The notes: a model not told the origin generated them from the sequence alone. Shown: positions 12,001-21,780, counted from the stretch's first letter. The stretch: DNA of 64,000 nucleotides from Rapana venosa (GCA_028751875.1 CM054154.1:56352369-56416368), one strand, 5' to 3'. Translations and numbers: made by a program.

Positions 12001-14862
12001 GTTTTGGGGTTGGGGTGGTGTGTGTTTGGGTGGTGGTTTGGGTGTGTGGGTGGGGTTTTTGTGGTTTTGTTTTTGTTTGGTGTTTTTGGTGGTGTGGTGT
12101 GTTTTGTTGGTTTGTGGTGTGGGTTTTTGTGGGGTGGTGTTTGTGGGTGGTGGTTTTTGGGGTGTGGTTGTTTGTGTGTGGTGGGTGGTTGTTTTGTTTG
12201 TGTGTGGGGGGTTGTGGGGTTTGTTGGGGGTGTTTGGTGTGGTGTTTTTGGGGGTGTGGTGTGGGTGGGGGGTGTGTGTGGTTGGTGTGGTGTGTGTGTT
12301 TTGGGGTGTGGTGTGTTTGGGGTTGTGTTTTTTGGGGGGTTTTGTGTTGGTGGGGGTGTTTGGGTGGGGTTGGTGTGTGTGGTGTGTTTTGGGGTGGGGT
12401 GTGGTGGGGTGTTTTTGTGGGTGTTTTGGGGTTTTGGGTGGTGTGGGGGTTTTTTTGTGTGGGGGTTTTGGGGGTTGGTGGTGGTTGTTTGTGGTTTGGG
12501 GTGTTTTTGTGGTGTGGTGTGTTTGGGGTTTGTGGTTTTTGTGGGGTTGGTGTGGTGGGGTGTGTTTTGGTGGGGGTGTGGTGGTGTGGTGGGGGTTTTT
12601 TGGGGTTGTTTTTTTTGGTTTGGTGGGGGTTTTTTTGGTGTTTGTGGGTGTTGTGTTTGGTGTTTGTGGGGGTTGGGGGTGTGGTGTGTTTTTTGGGTGG
12701 GGTGTTGTGTGGTTGGTTTTTGGTTTGGGTGTTGGGGGTGGTGTTTGTGTGGGGTGTTTGTGGTGTGGTGTTTTGGGGTTTGGGTGGGTGGTGTGTGTGG
12801 TGTTTGTGGTGTGTGTTTGTGGTTGGTTTTGGTGTGGTGGGGTTTGTGTGGGGGTTTGTGGTGTTGTGGGTGGGGGTTTGTGTTTTGTGGGTGGTGTGGT
12901 TTTTGGGGTGGGTTTGTGGGTGGTGTTTTGGGGTGTGGTGTTTGGGGTTTGGGGTGTGTGGGGGTGTGGTGTGTTTGTGGTGTGGTGTGGTGTGGGGGTG
13001 TTTTTTGGGTGGGTGTTTTGTGGGGTGGTTTTTTTGGGTGGGTGGGGTTTGTGGGGGGTTTGGGTGTGTGGTGTGGTGTGTTTGTTTTTGGGGTGGGGGG
13101 TGTGTGTGGGTGGTTTTGTGGGGTGGTTTTTGTGTGGTTGTGGGGGGTTTGGGGTTTTTGGGTGTGTGTGTTTGTTTTGGTTGTTTGTGGTGTGGTTTGG
13201 GGTGTGGTTGTGTGGGGGTGGGTGTTTTGGTGTGGTGGGTTTTGGGGGTTTGTGGTGGTTTGTGGTGTGGGGGGTGTTGTGGTGTGGTTGTGGTGGGTGG
13301 TGTTTGGGGGTGGGGTTTGTTTGGGGGGTGTGTGTGTGGTTTGTGGTTTGGGGTGTTTGGGTTTTGGTGGGTGTGTTTGGGGTTGGTGTTTTGTGGTGTG
13401 GGTGGGTTTTGGTTGGTTTGTTTTGGTGGGTGTGTTTTTTTTGGGTGGTGTGTTTTGTTTTGTGGTGGGTGGTGTGGGGGTTTTTTTTGGGGGTTTTTGG
13501 TGTGGGGTGGGGTTTTTGGGTGGGTTTTGTGTGGTGGGGTGGTGTTTGTGGTGTGGGGGTGTGTGTGTGGGTGGGGTTTTTGTGGTGTGGTGTTTTTGGG
13601 GTGGGGGTTTTGTTGTGGGTTTTTTGGTGGTGTGGTGGTTTGTGGTGGGGTTTGGGTGTGGTGGTGTGTGGTGTGTTGTGGTGTGGGGTTTGGGTTTGTG
13701 TGTTTTGTGGTGTGTGTGTGTGTGGTGTGGTGTGTGTTGGTGGGGTTTTGGGTTTGGTTTGTTTTGGTGTGGTGGGGGTTTTGGTGTGGTTGTTTGTGGT
13801 GTGGTGGTGTGTGGTGGGGGTTGTTTGTGGTGTGGTGTGTTTTGGGTGGGTGTGTTGTGGTGTGGTGTGTTTTGGTGGGGTTGGTGGTTGTTTGTGTGTG
13901 GTGGGTGGGGGGGTTTTTGTGGTGTGGTTTTTTGTGGTGTGGTGTGTTTGGGGTGTGGGTGGTGGGTGGGTGTGTGGTGGTGGGGTGGTTGGTGTGGGGG
14001 TGTGTTTTTTTGGTTGTTTGGTGGGTGGTGTTTTTGTGGTGGGTTTTGGGTTGTGGTGTGTTTGTGTGGTGTTTTTGTTTGGGTTGTGTGGGGTGGGGGT
14101 TTGGGTTGGTTTTGTTTGTGGGGGTGTGTTGGGGGTGGTGTGTTTTGGGGTGGTGTGGTTGGTGGGGTGGTTTTTGTTGGGGTTTTGTGGGGGTGGTGGT
14201 TGTGTGGTGTGTTGTTTTGGGTGTGGTTGTGTTTTGTGTGGTGTGTTTGGGGGGGTGGGGGGGTGTGGTGTTGTGGTGGGTTTTGTGTGTGGGTTTGGGG
14301 TGTTTGGTTGGTGTTGTTTTGGTGTGGTGTGTTGGGGGTGGTGGTTTTGGTGTGTTTTTTTTTTTTGTTGGTTTTGTGGTGTGGTTTTTGTGGTGTGTGG
14401 GGTGTTGTGTGGGGGGTTGTTTGTGGGTTTTTGTTTTTGGGGTGGTGTGTTTGTGATGTGGGGGGTGTGTGTGGTGGGTTGTGGTTGTGTGTTTGGTGGT
14501 GTGGTGTGTTTGTGTTGGGTGGGTGGTGTGGGTGGTGTGGTTTTGGTGTGTGGGGTGTGGTGTGTTTTGGTTGGTGGTTGTGGTTGGTGTGTTTGTGGGT
14601 GGGTGTGTGTGGTGTGGGTGGTGTGGCTTTGTGTTTGGGTGTGGTGTTTTTGTGGTGTGGTGTTTTTTGGGTGGTGGGGTGGTGTGTGATTGGTGTTTTG
14701 TGGTTGTTGTGTTTGGGGTGTTTGGGTTTTTGGGTGTGGGTGTTTGGGGTGTGGTTGGTTTGTGTTTTGGGCTGTTGGTTTGGGGTGGGGTTTTTTTTTG
14801 GGTCGTGTTTTGGGGTTTGGGGGGTTTGGGGGTGTGGTTGTGGGGGTTTTTGTGGTGTGGGG
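1..14862. repeat. 14.8-kb tract composed almost only of G and T
   Basis: By eye the + strand holds only about 70 A and a handful of C over 14.8 kb; everything else is G or T. Because TAA, TAG and TGA all need A, and their complements need A or C, both strands stay open for thousands of codons. The predicted proteins use only the few residues encoded by two-letter codons: mainly G, V, W, C, F and L on plus, and mainly T, P, H, N, K and Q on minus. No domain, initiation context or splice structure is visible. The first 8.2 kb is dominated by G and T homopolymer runs, and the rest by TGTGG/TGTTTG words. It may be a real G/T satellite related to the pentanucleotide array that follows, a long-read consensus artefact, or both. 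Confidence 0.9.
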
Positions 14863-14917
14863 CCTCACACCGGCCCCTACTGGAGGACCTCCATCACTGG
14901 CACTCAGGGGGGGGCAG
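14863..14917 (+). CDS. candidate 3' part of an exon ending at a strong splice donor
   Basis: Normal four-base sequence begins abruptly here and runs to CAG|GTAAGG at 14,917/14,918, a near-perfect 5' splice site. All three plus frames are open over the 55 bases, so the reading frame is not fixed. The frame ending in phase 0 would join in phase to the next candidate exon at 19,537. The 5' part of the exon, if real, lies inside the G/T tract and cannot be read. This is an inference from the donor alone; there is no recognisable protein family. Confidence 0.25.
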
Positions 14918-15100
14918 GTAAGGATCTGCACCCTTCGTTTCCCCACCTCTGTGATGAAGTGCGTGCAAGCAGTGGTGAAGTGAGAAAGTGGGTGGGGTGA
15001 AGTGCAGGGGGGTAAAAAGCAGGGTGGGGTGTGGGCGAGTCGAGCGTGGATGGGTGGGGTGTAATGAGGGGTGGCATATTTTGCATATATCGCATTTTTG
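14918..15100. other. G-rich unique-looking spacer
   Basis: This is G-rich, four-base sequence between the G/T tract and the pentanucleotide satellite. I see no gene, SINE or LINE signature in it. Confidence 0.5.
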
Positions 15101-16262
15101 TGTTGTAGGGAGTGGAGTAGAGTAGGGGGATCTAGGCTTTTAGTGCGGTGGGATGTTTTTAGTGTTGCACTATTTTGTAGTGATGTAATGGGTTGTGTTG
15201 TTACCCTGCATTAAGTTAGTTTAGGGGGTTGCGTTTTTATAGTATTGCAATATAGTGTAGTGTAGTGTTATGGGTTGTGTTGTATAGTATTGCATCATAG
15301 TGTAGTGTAGTGTTATGTTGTATAGTATTGCATTAGAGCGTAATGTATTGTAATGTAATGCAGTGTAGAGTAATGTAGTGTTATGGGTTGTGTTGTATAG
15401 TATTGCATTTGTAATTGCCCTTCATGGGATGATTAAAGTGTTTTTGACTTTACTTGACTTGACTAGTGTAGTGCAGTGTAGTGTAGTGTTATGGTTGTGT
15501 TGTATAGTATTGCATTATAGTGTAGCGTAGAGTAATGTAGTGTTATGGTTGTGTTGTATAGTATTGTATTATAGTGTAGTGTAGTGCAGTGTAGAGTAAT
15601 GTAGTGTTATGGTTGTGTTGTATAGTATTGTATTATAGTGTAGTGTAGTGCAGTGTATAGTAATGTAGTGTTATGGATGTGTTGTATAGTATTGCATTAT
15701 AGTGTAGTGCAGTGTAGTGTACAGTAATGTAATGTAGTATGGTGTAGTGTAGTGTTATGGGTTGTGTTGTATAGTATTGCAATATAGTGAAGTGTAATGT
15801 AGTGGTTGTGTTGTATAGTATTCATTATAGTGTAGTGCAGTGTAGTGTAGAGTAATGTGTAATGTAGTGTTATGGGTTGTGTTGTATAGTAATGCATTAT
15901 ACTGTAGTGTAGTTCAGTGTAGAGTAATGTAGTGTAGAGTTATGGGTTGTGTGGATAGTATTGCATTATAATGTAGCGTAGTGTAGAGTAATGTAGTGTA
16001 GTGTAATGGGTTGAGTTGTATAGTATTGCATTGTAGTGTAGTGTAGGGTAGTGTACATAATATAGTGTATTGTGCATAATGTAGTGTAGTGTAGATAATG
16101 TAGTGTAGTGTAGATAATGTAGTGTAGTGTACATAGTGTAGTGTAGTGTAGATAATGTAGAGCAGTGTAGTGTAGTGTAGTGTAGTGTACATAATGTAGT
16201 GTAGTGTACATAATGAAGTGTAGTGTAGTGTACATAATGCAGTGTAGTGTACTACAGTGTAG
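15100..16262. repeat. GTAGT/GCAGT-type satellite with a longer higher-order unit
   Basis: Five-base words (gtagt, gcagt, gagta) alternate with a longer motif containing 'gttatgggttgtgttgta' and 'tagtattgcattatagtg', giving a higher-order period of roughly 60-75 bp for most of the block. From about 16,060 it changes to 'gtgtagtgtagataatgt' units. ORFs rich in T, L, H and Y on the minus strand are repeat translation products, not genes. Confidence 0.85.
15413..15466 (+). mobile_element. short LINE/SINE 3'-end fragment with (TTGAC)n-like tail
   Basis: A stretch of about 54 bp containing 'gcccttcatgggatgattaa' followed by 'gactttacttgacttgac' interrupts the satellite. Its tail matches, in the opposite orientation, the AAGTC-repeat tail at 19,904. 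It looks like a severely 5'-truncated retroposed 3' end. No target duplication can be recognised inside the satellite. Confidence 0.5.
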
Positions 16263-16608
16263 GGGACGGGATAGCCTGGTGGTTAGAGCAATGTGCGCGT
16301 GGTCTGCTGACCCTGGTTCGAATCTCGTTCAAGAGGATTTTTCCTCTGGAGTTAACCACAGTGTCGACTCCACTCTCCCCAAAAGTGCTACGGATGAGAC
16401 TATAAACCGAGGTCCCGTGTGCAAACGCACGTAGAACGTGTTGCGCGCTCGTTAAACCCGTTCCGCTTTCGGAAGAGTAGGCCATTGTGTGCCGATGGGA
16501 ACGGATGACAAAATTAACAAAACTGAAAACTCACGGGGACTGGATGTAAAAAAGCACATGACTGCTTATTCCATTATCCTCGAAATATAGGAAGAAAATA
16601 AATAATGT
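16263..16608 (+). mobile_element. full-length tRNA-derived SINE (type alpha)
   Basis: The head has an A-box-like segment (gatagcctggtggttagagc) and, some 30 bases later, a B box (ggttcgaatct), the internal RNA polymerase III promoter layout of tRNA-derived SINEs. The body carries 'tggagttaacca', 'taaaccgaggtcccgtgtg' and 'agagtaggccattgtgtg', and the element ends in an A/T-rich tail (aaataaataatg). It sits inside the pentanucleotide satellite, which resumes immediately after it. Related copies lie at 31,018-31,375 (minus), 39,627-39,720 and 44,166-44,408. It is not a functional tRNA gene: no acceptor stem or anticodon arm follows the A and B boxes. Confidence 0.8.
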
Positions 16609-17440
16609 GGTGTAGTGCAGTGTAGTGTAGAGTACATAATGAAGTGTAGAGTGGTGCAGTGTAGTGTAGTGTGGTGTGGTGTGGTGTAGTGTGGTGTGGT
16701 GTAGTGTGGTGTAGTGTGGTGTGGTGTAGTGTAGTGTGGTGTGGTGTGGTGTAGTGTGGTGTGGTGTAGTGTGGTGTAGTGTGGTGTAGTGTAGTGCAGT
16801 GCAGTGTAGTGTAGTGTAGTGTGGTGTGGTGTGGTGTAGTGTGGTGTGGTGTAGTGTGGTGTTGTGTGTGTGGGTGTGGTGTAGTGTAGTGCAGTGCAGT
16901 GTAGTGTAGTGTAGTGTAGTGTGGTGTAGTGTAGTGTAGTGTAGTGTGGTGTAGTGTAGTGTAGTGTAGTGTAGTGTGGTGTAGTGCAGTGCAGTGTAGT
17001 GTGGTGTAGTGTAGTGTGGTGTAGTGTAGTGTAGTGCATTGCAGTGCAGTGTAGTGTAGTGCAGTGCAGTGTAGTGTAGTGTAGTGTAGTGTACTACGCA
17101 GTGCAGTGTAGTGTAGGGTAGTGTAGTGCAGTGCAGGACAGTGCAGTGCAGTGCAGTCCAGTGCAGTGCAGTGCAGTGTAGTGTAGTGCAGTGCAGTGTA
17201 GTGCAGTGCAGTGCAGCGCAGAGTGTAGTGCAGTGCAGTGCAGTGTAGTGTAGTGCAGTGCAGTGCAGTGCAGTGTAGTGTAGTGTAGTGCAGTCCAGTG
17301 CAGTGCAGTGCAGTGCAGTGTAGTGTAGTGTAGTTCAGTGCAGTGCAGTGCAGTATAGTGCAGTGTAGTGTAGTGTAGTGCAGTGTAGTGTAGTGTAGTG
17401 CAGTGCAGTGCAGTGCAGAGTGTAGTGTAGTGTAGAGTGG
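16609..17440. repeat. pentanucleotide satellite (GTAGT/GTGGT/GCAGT)n
   Basis: The five-base period is nearly unbroken. The left half is rich in gtagt/gtggt and the right half (from about 17,035) in gcagt/gtagt, so the array has homogenised in blocks. Minus-strand ORFs rich in T, L, H, Y, A and C are translations of the array. Confidence 0.92.
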
Positions 17441-17454
17441 TATTGACCCATGAG

Positions 17455-17705
17455 GAATGCCGGGGACCTGTCAGTATAAACAGCATCCCCACCTTCTGGA
17501 AATTCTGTGCTACGAATTTCCTCTTTTCTATCCCTCTCTTTGTGTCTGCCTTGTTCCCTTTCTTCATGTCACCCCCTTCTTGTCTTTTTTCTGCCTTCTT
17601 GGTCCATCCTTCTGCCTTTTCTTCCACAAGGACTTAATGATAACAATTCTCTCCCACGCCAAAGTCGGAGGCGGTGGCCCTGACTTGTCAGAGTTTCTTT
17701 TTTCA
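17455..17705 (+). mobile_element. dispersed repeat, 3' part (copy 1)
   Basis: It contains 'gcatccccaccttctgga', 'tctgccttgttccctttctt' and 'gccaaagtcggaggc', which recur in the same order at 35,660-35,860. The copy here lacks the 5' portion found at 35,461-35,650. The family is not recognised; a SINE, the untranslated end of a LINE or a MITE are all possible. The short reading frames in it are shared by the two copies only because the DNA is repeated. Confidence 0.65.
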
Positions 17706-17714
17706 GAAATAAAG

Positions 17715-18690
17715 TATCCTTTTTAGATAGCAAACTATTCATTCTCAGATATTAAAGTATTCAGATAGTAATGTATTCAAATGTAAAAACAAGTTTTCAT
17801 TTGAAATAGAGCATTCATATTCAAAGACTAATATATTCATATTCAGAAAATATAGTTGACATTTTCAGAAAAGAAAGTGGTCATTTTCAGAAATACAATA
17901 TTTGTATTGAGAAAATAAAATATCTATATAAGAACAGTGTTTATATCCAGAAAATAAAGTATTCATATTCAGATAGCAAAGCATTTATTTTCAGAAAACA
18001 AAACGTTCATATTTAGAAAATAAAGCATTTCTATTCATTTAAAAGATAAGTGAAATATTCAGAAAAATTATTTAGATTATAACGTGTTCATATTCAGATG
18101 ATAGAATATTCGAATTCAGTTGATAAAATATTCGTATTCAGATGATAAAATATTCATATTCAGATGATAAAGTATTCATATATTCAAATAATAAAGTATT
18201 CATATTCAAATGATAAAGTATTCATATTCAAACGATAAAGTATTCATATTCAGATGATAAAGTATTCATATTTAGATGATAAAGTATTCATATTCAGACG
18301 ATGAAGTATTTATATTCAGAGTTAGTAATATTCAGATAATAAAGTATTTATATTCAGATGTACTAATATTCAGATAATAAAGTAATCATATTAAGATCAC
18401 GTTCCTATTCAAATAGTAAAGCATTCATATTCAGATAGTAAAGTATTCCTATTTAGATAATAAAGATTATTCACATTCAGTTATTAAAGTATTCATATTA
18501 ATAGCATAAATGATAACGTATTCATATCCAAATAAGAAGGTATTCCTATTCAGATAATAAAGTGTTAATATTCAGATGTGTTCATACTAGTGTTCATATT
18601 CAGATGTGTTCATACTAGTGTTCATATTCAAATGTGTTCATACTAGTGTTCATATTCAGATGTGTTCATACTCGGATAAGAAAACAGTCA
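17715..18690. repeat. AT-rich minisatellite, about 22-bp period
   Basis: Diverged units of the form 'tattcatattcagatgataa' plus 'ag' run for about 1 kb, most regular around 18,120-18,320. The last 100 bp switch to 'tgttcatactagtgttcata' units. The same motifs return at 19,385-19,515, so the SINE and other elements between have split one array. Confidence 0.85.
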
Positions 18691-18705
18691 TAGTCATAGC
18701 CTAAA

Positions 18706-18954
18706 GTTGAAGAAGGAGGGTGGCAGGGCGGTGAAGACCTTCCCCTGCCTCACAAGTAAACCGTGAGGTTCTGGGTTCAGTTCCCAGCCTTGCCCTGTCT
18801 TCCTTCTCAGTTTGAGGAGAAAATCAAACTGAATGTCAGAGACCTTCAGATCAGACTATAAAGCAAGCCCCCCCCCCCCCCCCCCCCCCCCAGTGTGGGT
18901 AATGCAGCAACACAGCTGGAGCACACCTTAAGGCCTGTTCCGCCTTTGATTGAT
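18706..18954 (+). mobile_element. tRNA-derived SINE (type gamma)
   Basis: The head 'ggtggcagggcggtgaagac' resembles an A box, and 'gggttcagttcccagcc' is a B-box-like segment about 45 bases downstream. The body then contains a run of 24 C at 18,868-18,891. The end is taken where a (TTGA)n tail of the next element begins. No second copy is seen in the window, so the assignment rests on the promoter boxes. Confidence 0.55.
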
Positions 18955-19200
18955 TCATTGATTGATTGATAATCTTTATTCCCAAGAGCTACAGAAAAAA
19001 ATATTGACAGTTTTTTTTCATCCAGCCCTTGCCTCGAGTAGGGACTATGGATATCTGTCACAACTAAAACTTTAAAGTCAATGTTAAATAGGAGAGGGAG
19101 AGAGAAACTTTTTATCTTTGAGCAATAAAAAACAAAATGGATTAAAACCATGTTAGAGTAAACGAAAAATGGATAACCAAGGATAAAACTTTCTAAAGCG
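18955..19200 (-). mobile_element. 5'-truncated LINE-like 3' end with (TCAA)n tail
   Basis: Read on minus, the element ends in GGGAATAAAGATTATC followed by TCAATCAATCAATGAATC, a polyadenylation-like signal plus a short tandem tail typical of LINE 3' ends. 'catccagccct' near 19,020 recurs at 20,570 in a similar element. No coding part remains. Confidence 0.5.
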
Positions 19201-19209
19201 AAGTGAAGA

Positions 19210-19210
19210 G

Positions 19211-19286
<76 letters not shown>
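19210..19286. repeat. (GA)n microsatellite
   Basis: About 36 uninterrupted GA dinucleotides. Confidence 0.95.
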
Positions 19287-19289
<3 letters not shown>

Positions 19290-19384
19290 AATCAAATTCT
19301 TGTATTTCAAGGATAACGATGTAGTGTCTCACTCTCACAAGAGATTTACTTCCCTTGGTTTGTGAAAACCATTGTGACAGAACA

Positions 19385-19515
19385 TACCGTGTTCATACTC
19401 GGTTAGTACAGCATTAATATTAAGACCAGACTCATGTTCAGAACACACCGTGTTCATACTCGGGTAGAATAGTATTCATATTAAGACCAGAAAGTATTTG
19501 TTGATATTCAGATTA
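19385..19515. repeat. outlying units of the AT-rich minisatellite
   Basis: Two units of 'cgtgttcatactcgg' with 'attcatattaagaccaga' are the same family as 17,715-18,690. They lie just upstream of the candidate exon at 19,537. Confidence 0.7.
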
Positions 19516-19536
19516 ATTTTATTCACAATTATTCAG

Positions 19537-19837
19537 AACACACACTTTTGCCCAAATGACGGATCCCCTAATGTGCAATGGTGCCAGATAAACAACTTCC
19601 GGTGGGTGTGGCAAAAACAGAAGGCAGAGGGCAGCGTCTGGGAACCTTTGACCCCGGAGGAAACAGTCATCAACGTGACCCCTGACCCCAAAGACTACTG
19701 CAGCAGTCCGGCGCTGTCCACAATGACCAGGGCTCTTAGCGAGGCGGTGGCCAACAAGTATCGCTGTTACGTCCAAGACTTGGTGTCCACGATGGCTTAC
19801 CCTCAATATGCCGCGGTGTTCACCGTGGGCAATTTAA
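19537..19837 (+). CDS. host membrane-protein gene, ectodomain exon
   Basis: This exon-like block of 301 bp runs from ATTATTCAG|AAC to AATTTAA|GTGTGTG, enters in phase 0 and leaves in phase 1. The translation, about 100 residues, has four cysteines (HFCPND, VQWCQ, DYCSS, YRCYV), tryptophans in RWVWQK, an N-glycosylation sequon NVT and a YRCYVQD segment reminiscent of the F strand of Ig-like domains. Base composition is balanced, unlike the surrounding repeats. The exit phase joins in frame to the transmembrane exon at 24,223 (A+AT gives Asn). The acceptor has a weak pyrimidine tract, so the 5' edge is uncertain. The Ig-like assignment is tentative; an unrelated Cys-rich ectodomain is the alternative. 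The protein is not identified. Confidence 0.6.
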
Positions 19838-19845
19838 GTGTGTGT

Positions 19846-19903
<58 letters not shown>
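19838..19903. repeat. (GT)n microsatellite containing the 5' splice site
   Basis: The donor GT of the ectodomain exon is the first dinucleotide of a run of about 30 GT. The intron also ends next to a (GT)n run (24,158-24,206). UG-rich RNA at both intron ends is a known binding context for TDP-43 and CELF-type splicing factors (established knowledge); any role here is inference. Confidence 0.75.
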
Positions 19904-19905
<2 letters not shown>

Positions 19906-20489
19906 GTCAAGTCAAGACAAGTCAAGTCAAAATGATCTTTATTGAGGGTAAAAGATTAGGTTTATAGAACTTTTGTTCATCCTGTCCTCACCGAAACAAT
20001 CAAGAAAATTGACAAATAAAAGCATTCAAAATACAATGTTGATACATGTTGAAAAAACAAGATTTTAAAAAATAAATCCAGACTAACAAAACATGATAGC
20101 AAATTAAGACAGTATAACATAAGCTTAAGTCATACAGACAAATGAAGAAACAATTTTAAAAAGTAAAATTAAAAAAAACACACCCCAAAACCCAGACTCG
20201 CAAAACAAGCTAAAACGAAACCAAGACAGTATAACATAAGCTCAAGTCATACAGACAAATGAAGAATATACAAAATAACAAAGGTAGGAATAACAAAAAA
20301 GCAGCCAGATGAAAGGTAACCTCGAGTATAAAAGTGGACTTACAATTTGTCCATCAGATTTTCTTCAAGAGTTTCTTGAACGTTTGTTTTTTGAAGGAGC
20401 TGATTTTAAAGAGATAGACTATTCCACAATGTTCTTCCCGAGTAAACAAGGCTTGACTTATAGAGATTATTACGGGGCCTGGGCAAAGA
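19904..20489 (-). mobile_element. 5'-truncated LINE-like 3' end with (GACTT)n tail
   Basis: On minus the block ends in CCCTCAATAAAGATCATTTT followed by GACTTGACTTGTCTTGACTT. A segment of about 42 bp, 'gacagtataacataagc' and onward, occurs twice (about 20,108 and 20,224), so part of the untranslated end is duplicated with a spacing near 116 bp. No protein domain is left. Confidence 0.5.
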
Positions 20490-20745
20490 ATGAATGAATG
20501 AACATTTTTATTTGAATGAATGAACATTTTTATTGAGGGAAAAGAGTTAGCACAATGGTGGCTTTTTTCCCATCCAGCCCTCAGCCCATAAGGTAAATCA
20601 ATCAACCAAACATTCAATTAACAAACAATAATGAAATGTCTAAAGAATTAGGTAAAATGTAAACATGCATAAACAAACGGAATAGAGATAGTTGTATACA
20701 CAGGACAGATATGAGAGAGAGGGAGAGAGAGAGATGGAGAGAGGG
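20490..20745 (-). mobile_element. LINE-like 3' end with (CATT)n tail
   Basis: The minus strand ends in CCCTCAATAAAAATG and repeated TTCATTCATT. The tail unit is partly duplicated (two 'gaatgaatgaacatttttat' copies at 20,493-20,535). The 'ttcccatccagccctca' segment matches the element at 18,955-19,200. Confidence 0.45.
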
Positions 20746-21780
20746 GATGAATGAATGAATGAATTATCTTTATTTGAGAGAGAAGGGGAAGGTGAGTGCA
20801 GTATGTATCATTATTAGTTTATGTAGAGGATAAGACAACAGGGGGAAAAAGAACAGGAAGAGAACAAGAGGAGGAAGCAGAGAAGAATGAAAAGGTTGAA
20901 AGAGGAGGAAAGGGGAAGAATCATGGAAACATCAGATCTACAATTTATGCAAGTTACAACACCTATAAATATCAAATGAACAAAATCATACACATGAGAA
21001 TACAAGGTTTCATCACAAAGCAAAAATATAATGCACTTACCTAAACATTTCAGTGAGACAGAAATGCTTTACATGGAGAGACGGGTAGACAAGGGGTGAG
21101 AGGGGGGGAAGGGAAGGGGAAGAAGGAGAATTGGAAGAAGAATTGCAGGAAGAAGATGAGAGAGAGAGAAAGAAACAGTCAGAGAGAGAGAGACAGACAG
21201 ATGGACAGACATAGGGACAGGGGCAGAGACAGACAGACAGAAACTAGTGGGGAGGGGGAATAAGAGGAGAGGACAAGAGAGAAGCAGGAGGCGGAAAGAA
21301 TAAGAAAGGGACAGACAGTTGGGGAGGGAGGTTGTTAGGAGTAGACATATACACTTTCGCTGATTGAAAATGCATGACATAGTTAGTTAGTGGCTTTACA
21401 AAGTAAAATACCATATCATCAAGATAGTGATACATTATTCATAAGATGTGCATGGTACACTTTTCTACATACAGAAACACTGTTAGTCTTATGGAGGTTA
21501 AGGTTTAGAAATTTCATTCCATAATGAACCAGCGGAATATGTGAGACTGGATTTAACTAAGTCAAATCTCGGAAGTGGCACCATTATCTTATGGGCATGA
21601 TGATTGACATTTATTACGAATCTATTTTGAACCAAGGGGGAGCTAAACCAGACATGATTTGAAACATAAACACGGCCTTGTTTTGCTTAAGCTTGGGTCT
21701 TAATGGAAGTATATCAAGTGTTCTATAGTCAGAGACAGTTAATGACAACGATTTTAAAATTAGAATTACATGTGTGACAT
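20746..21780 (-). mobile_element. 5'-truncated LINE (end of RT ORF plus 3' region)
   Basis: On minus, 21,614-21,775 encodes the end of a non-LTR reverse transcriptase ORF: YRTLDILPLRPKLKQNKAV followed by MSGLAP. The segment has the same layout as ELDILPLKDSLHFNKC in the LINE at 22,490-23,342. Frameshifts follow (readable pieces such as LTYSAGSLWNEI only by changing frame). A purine-rich 3' region runs from 20,760 to 21,310, and the element ends in CAAATAAAGATAATTCATTC and more CATT repeats at 20,746-20,765. All RT catalytic motifs are missing. Confidence 0.6.

Noticed and set aside
1..14862. Telomere or subtelomere
   Set aside because: There is no TTAGGG-type array, and at a left contig end the + strand of a telomere should be the C-rich strand, not the G/T-rich one.
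6..14946. Giant open reading frames (up to about 1,970 codons) on both strands
   Set aside because: They exist only because the tract lacks A and C and thus lacks stop codons. The products use a handful of residues and show no domains.
16290..16335. tRNA gene
   Set aside because: A and B boxes are present, but the acceptor and anticodon arms are not. The unit continues as a SINE body and recurs elsewhere.
16566..17627. Thr/Leu/His-rich ORFs on minus
   Set aside because: They are translations of the pentanucleotide satellite.
20309..20497. 62-codon ORF as a host exon
   Set aside because: It has no splice signals in a suitable phase. It lies within a minus-strand retroposon end, and the exons on either side already join in phase.
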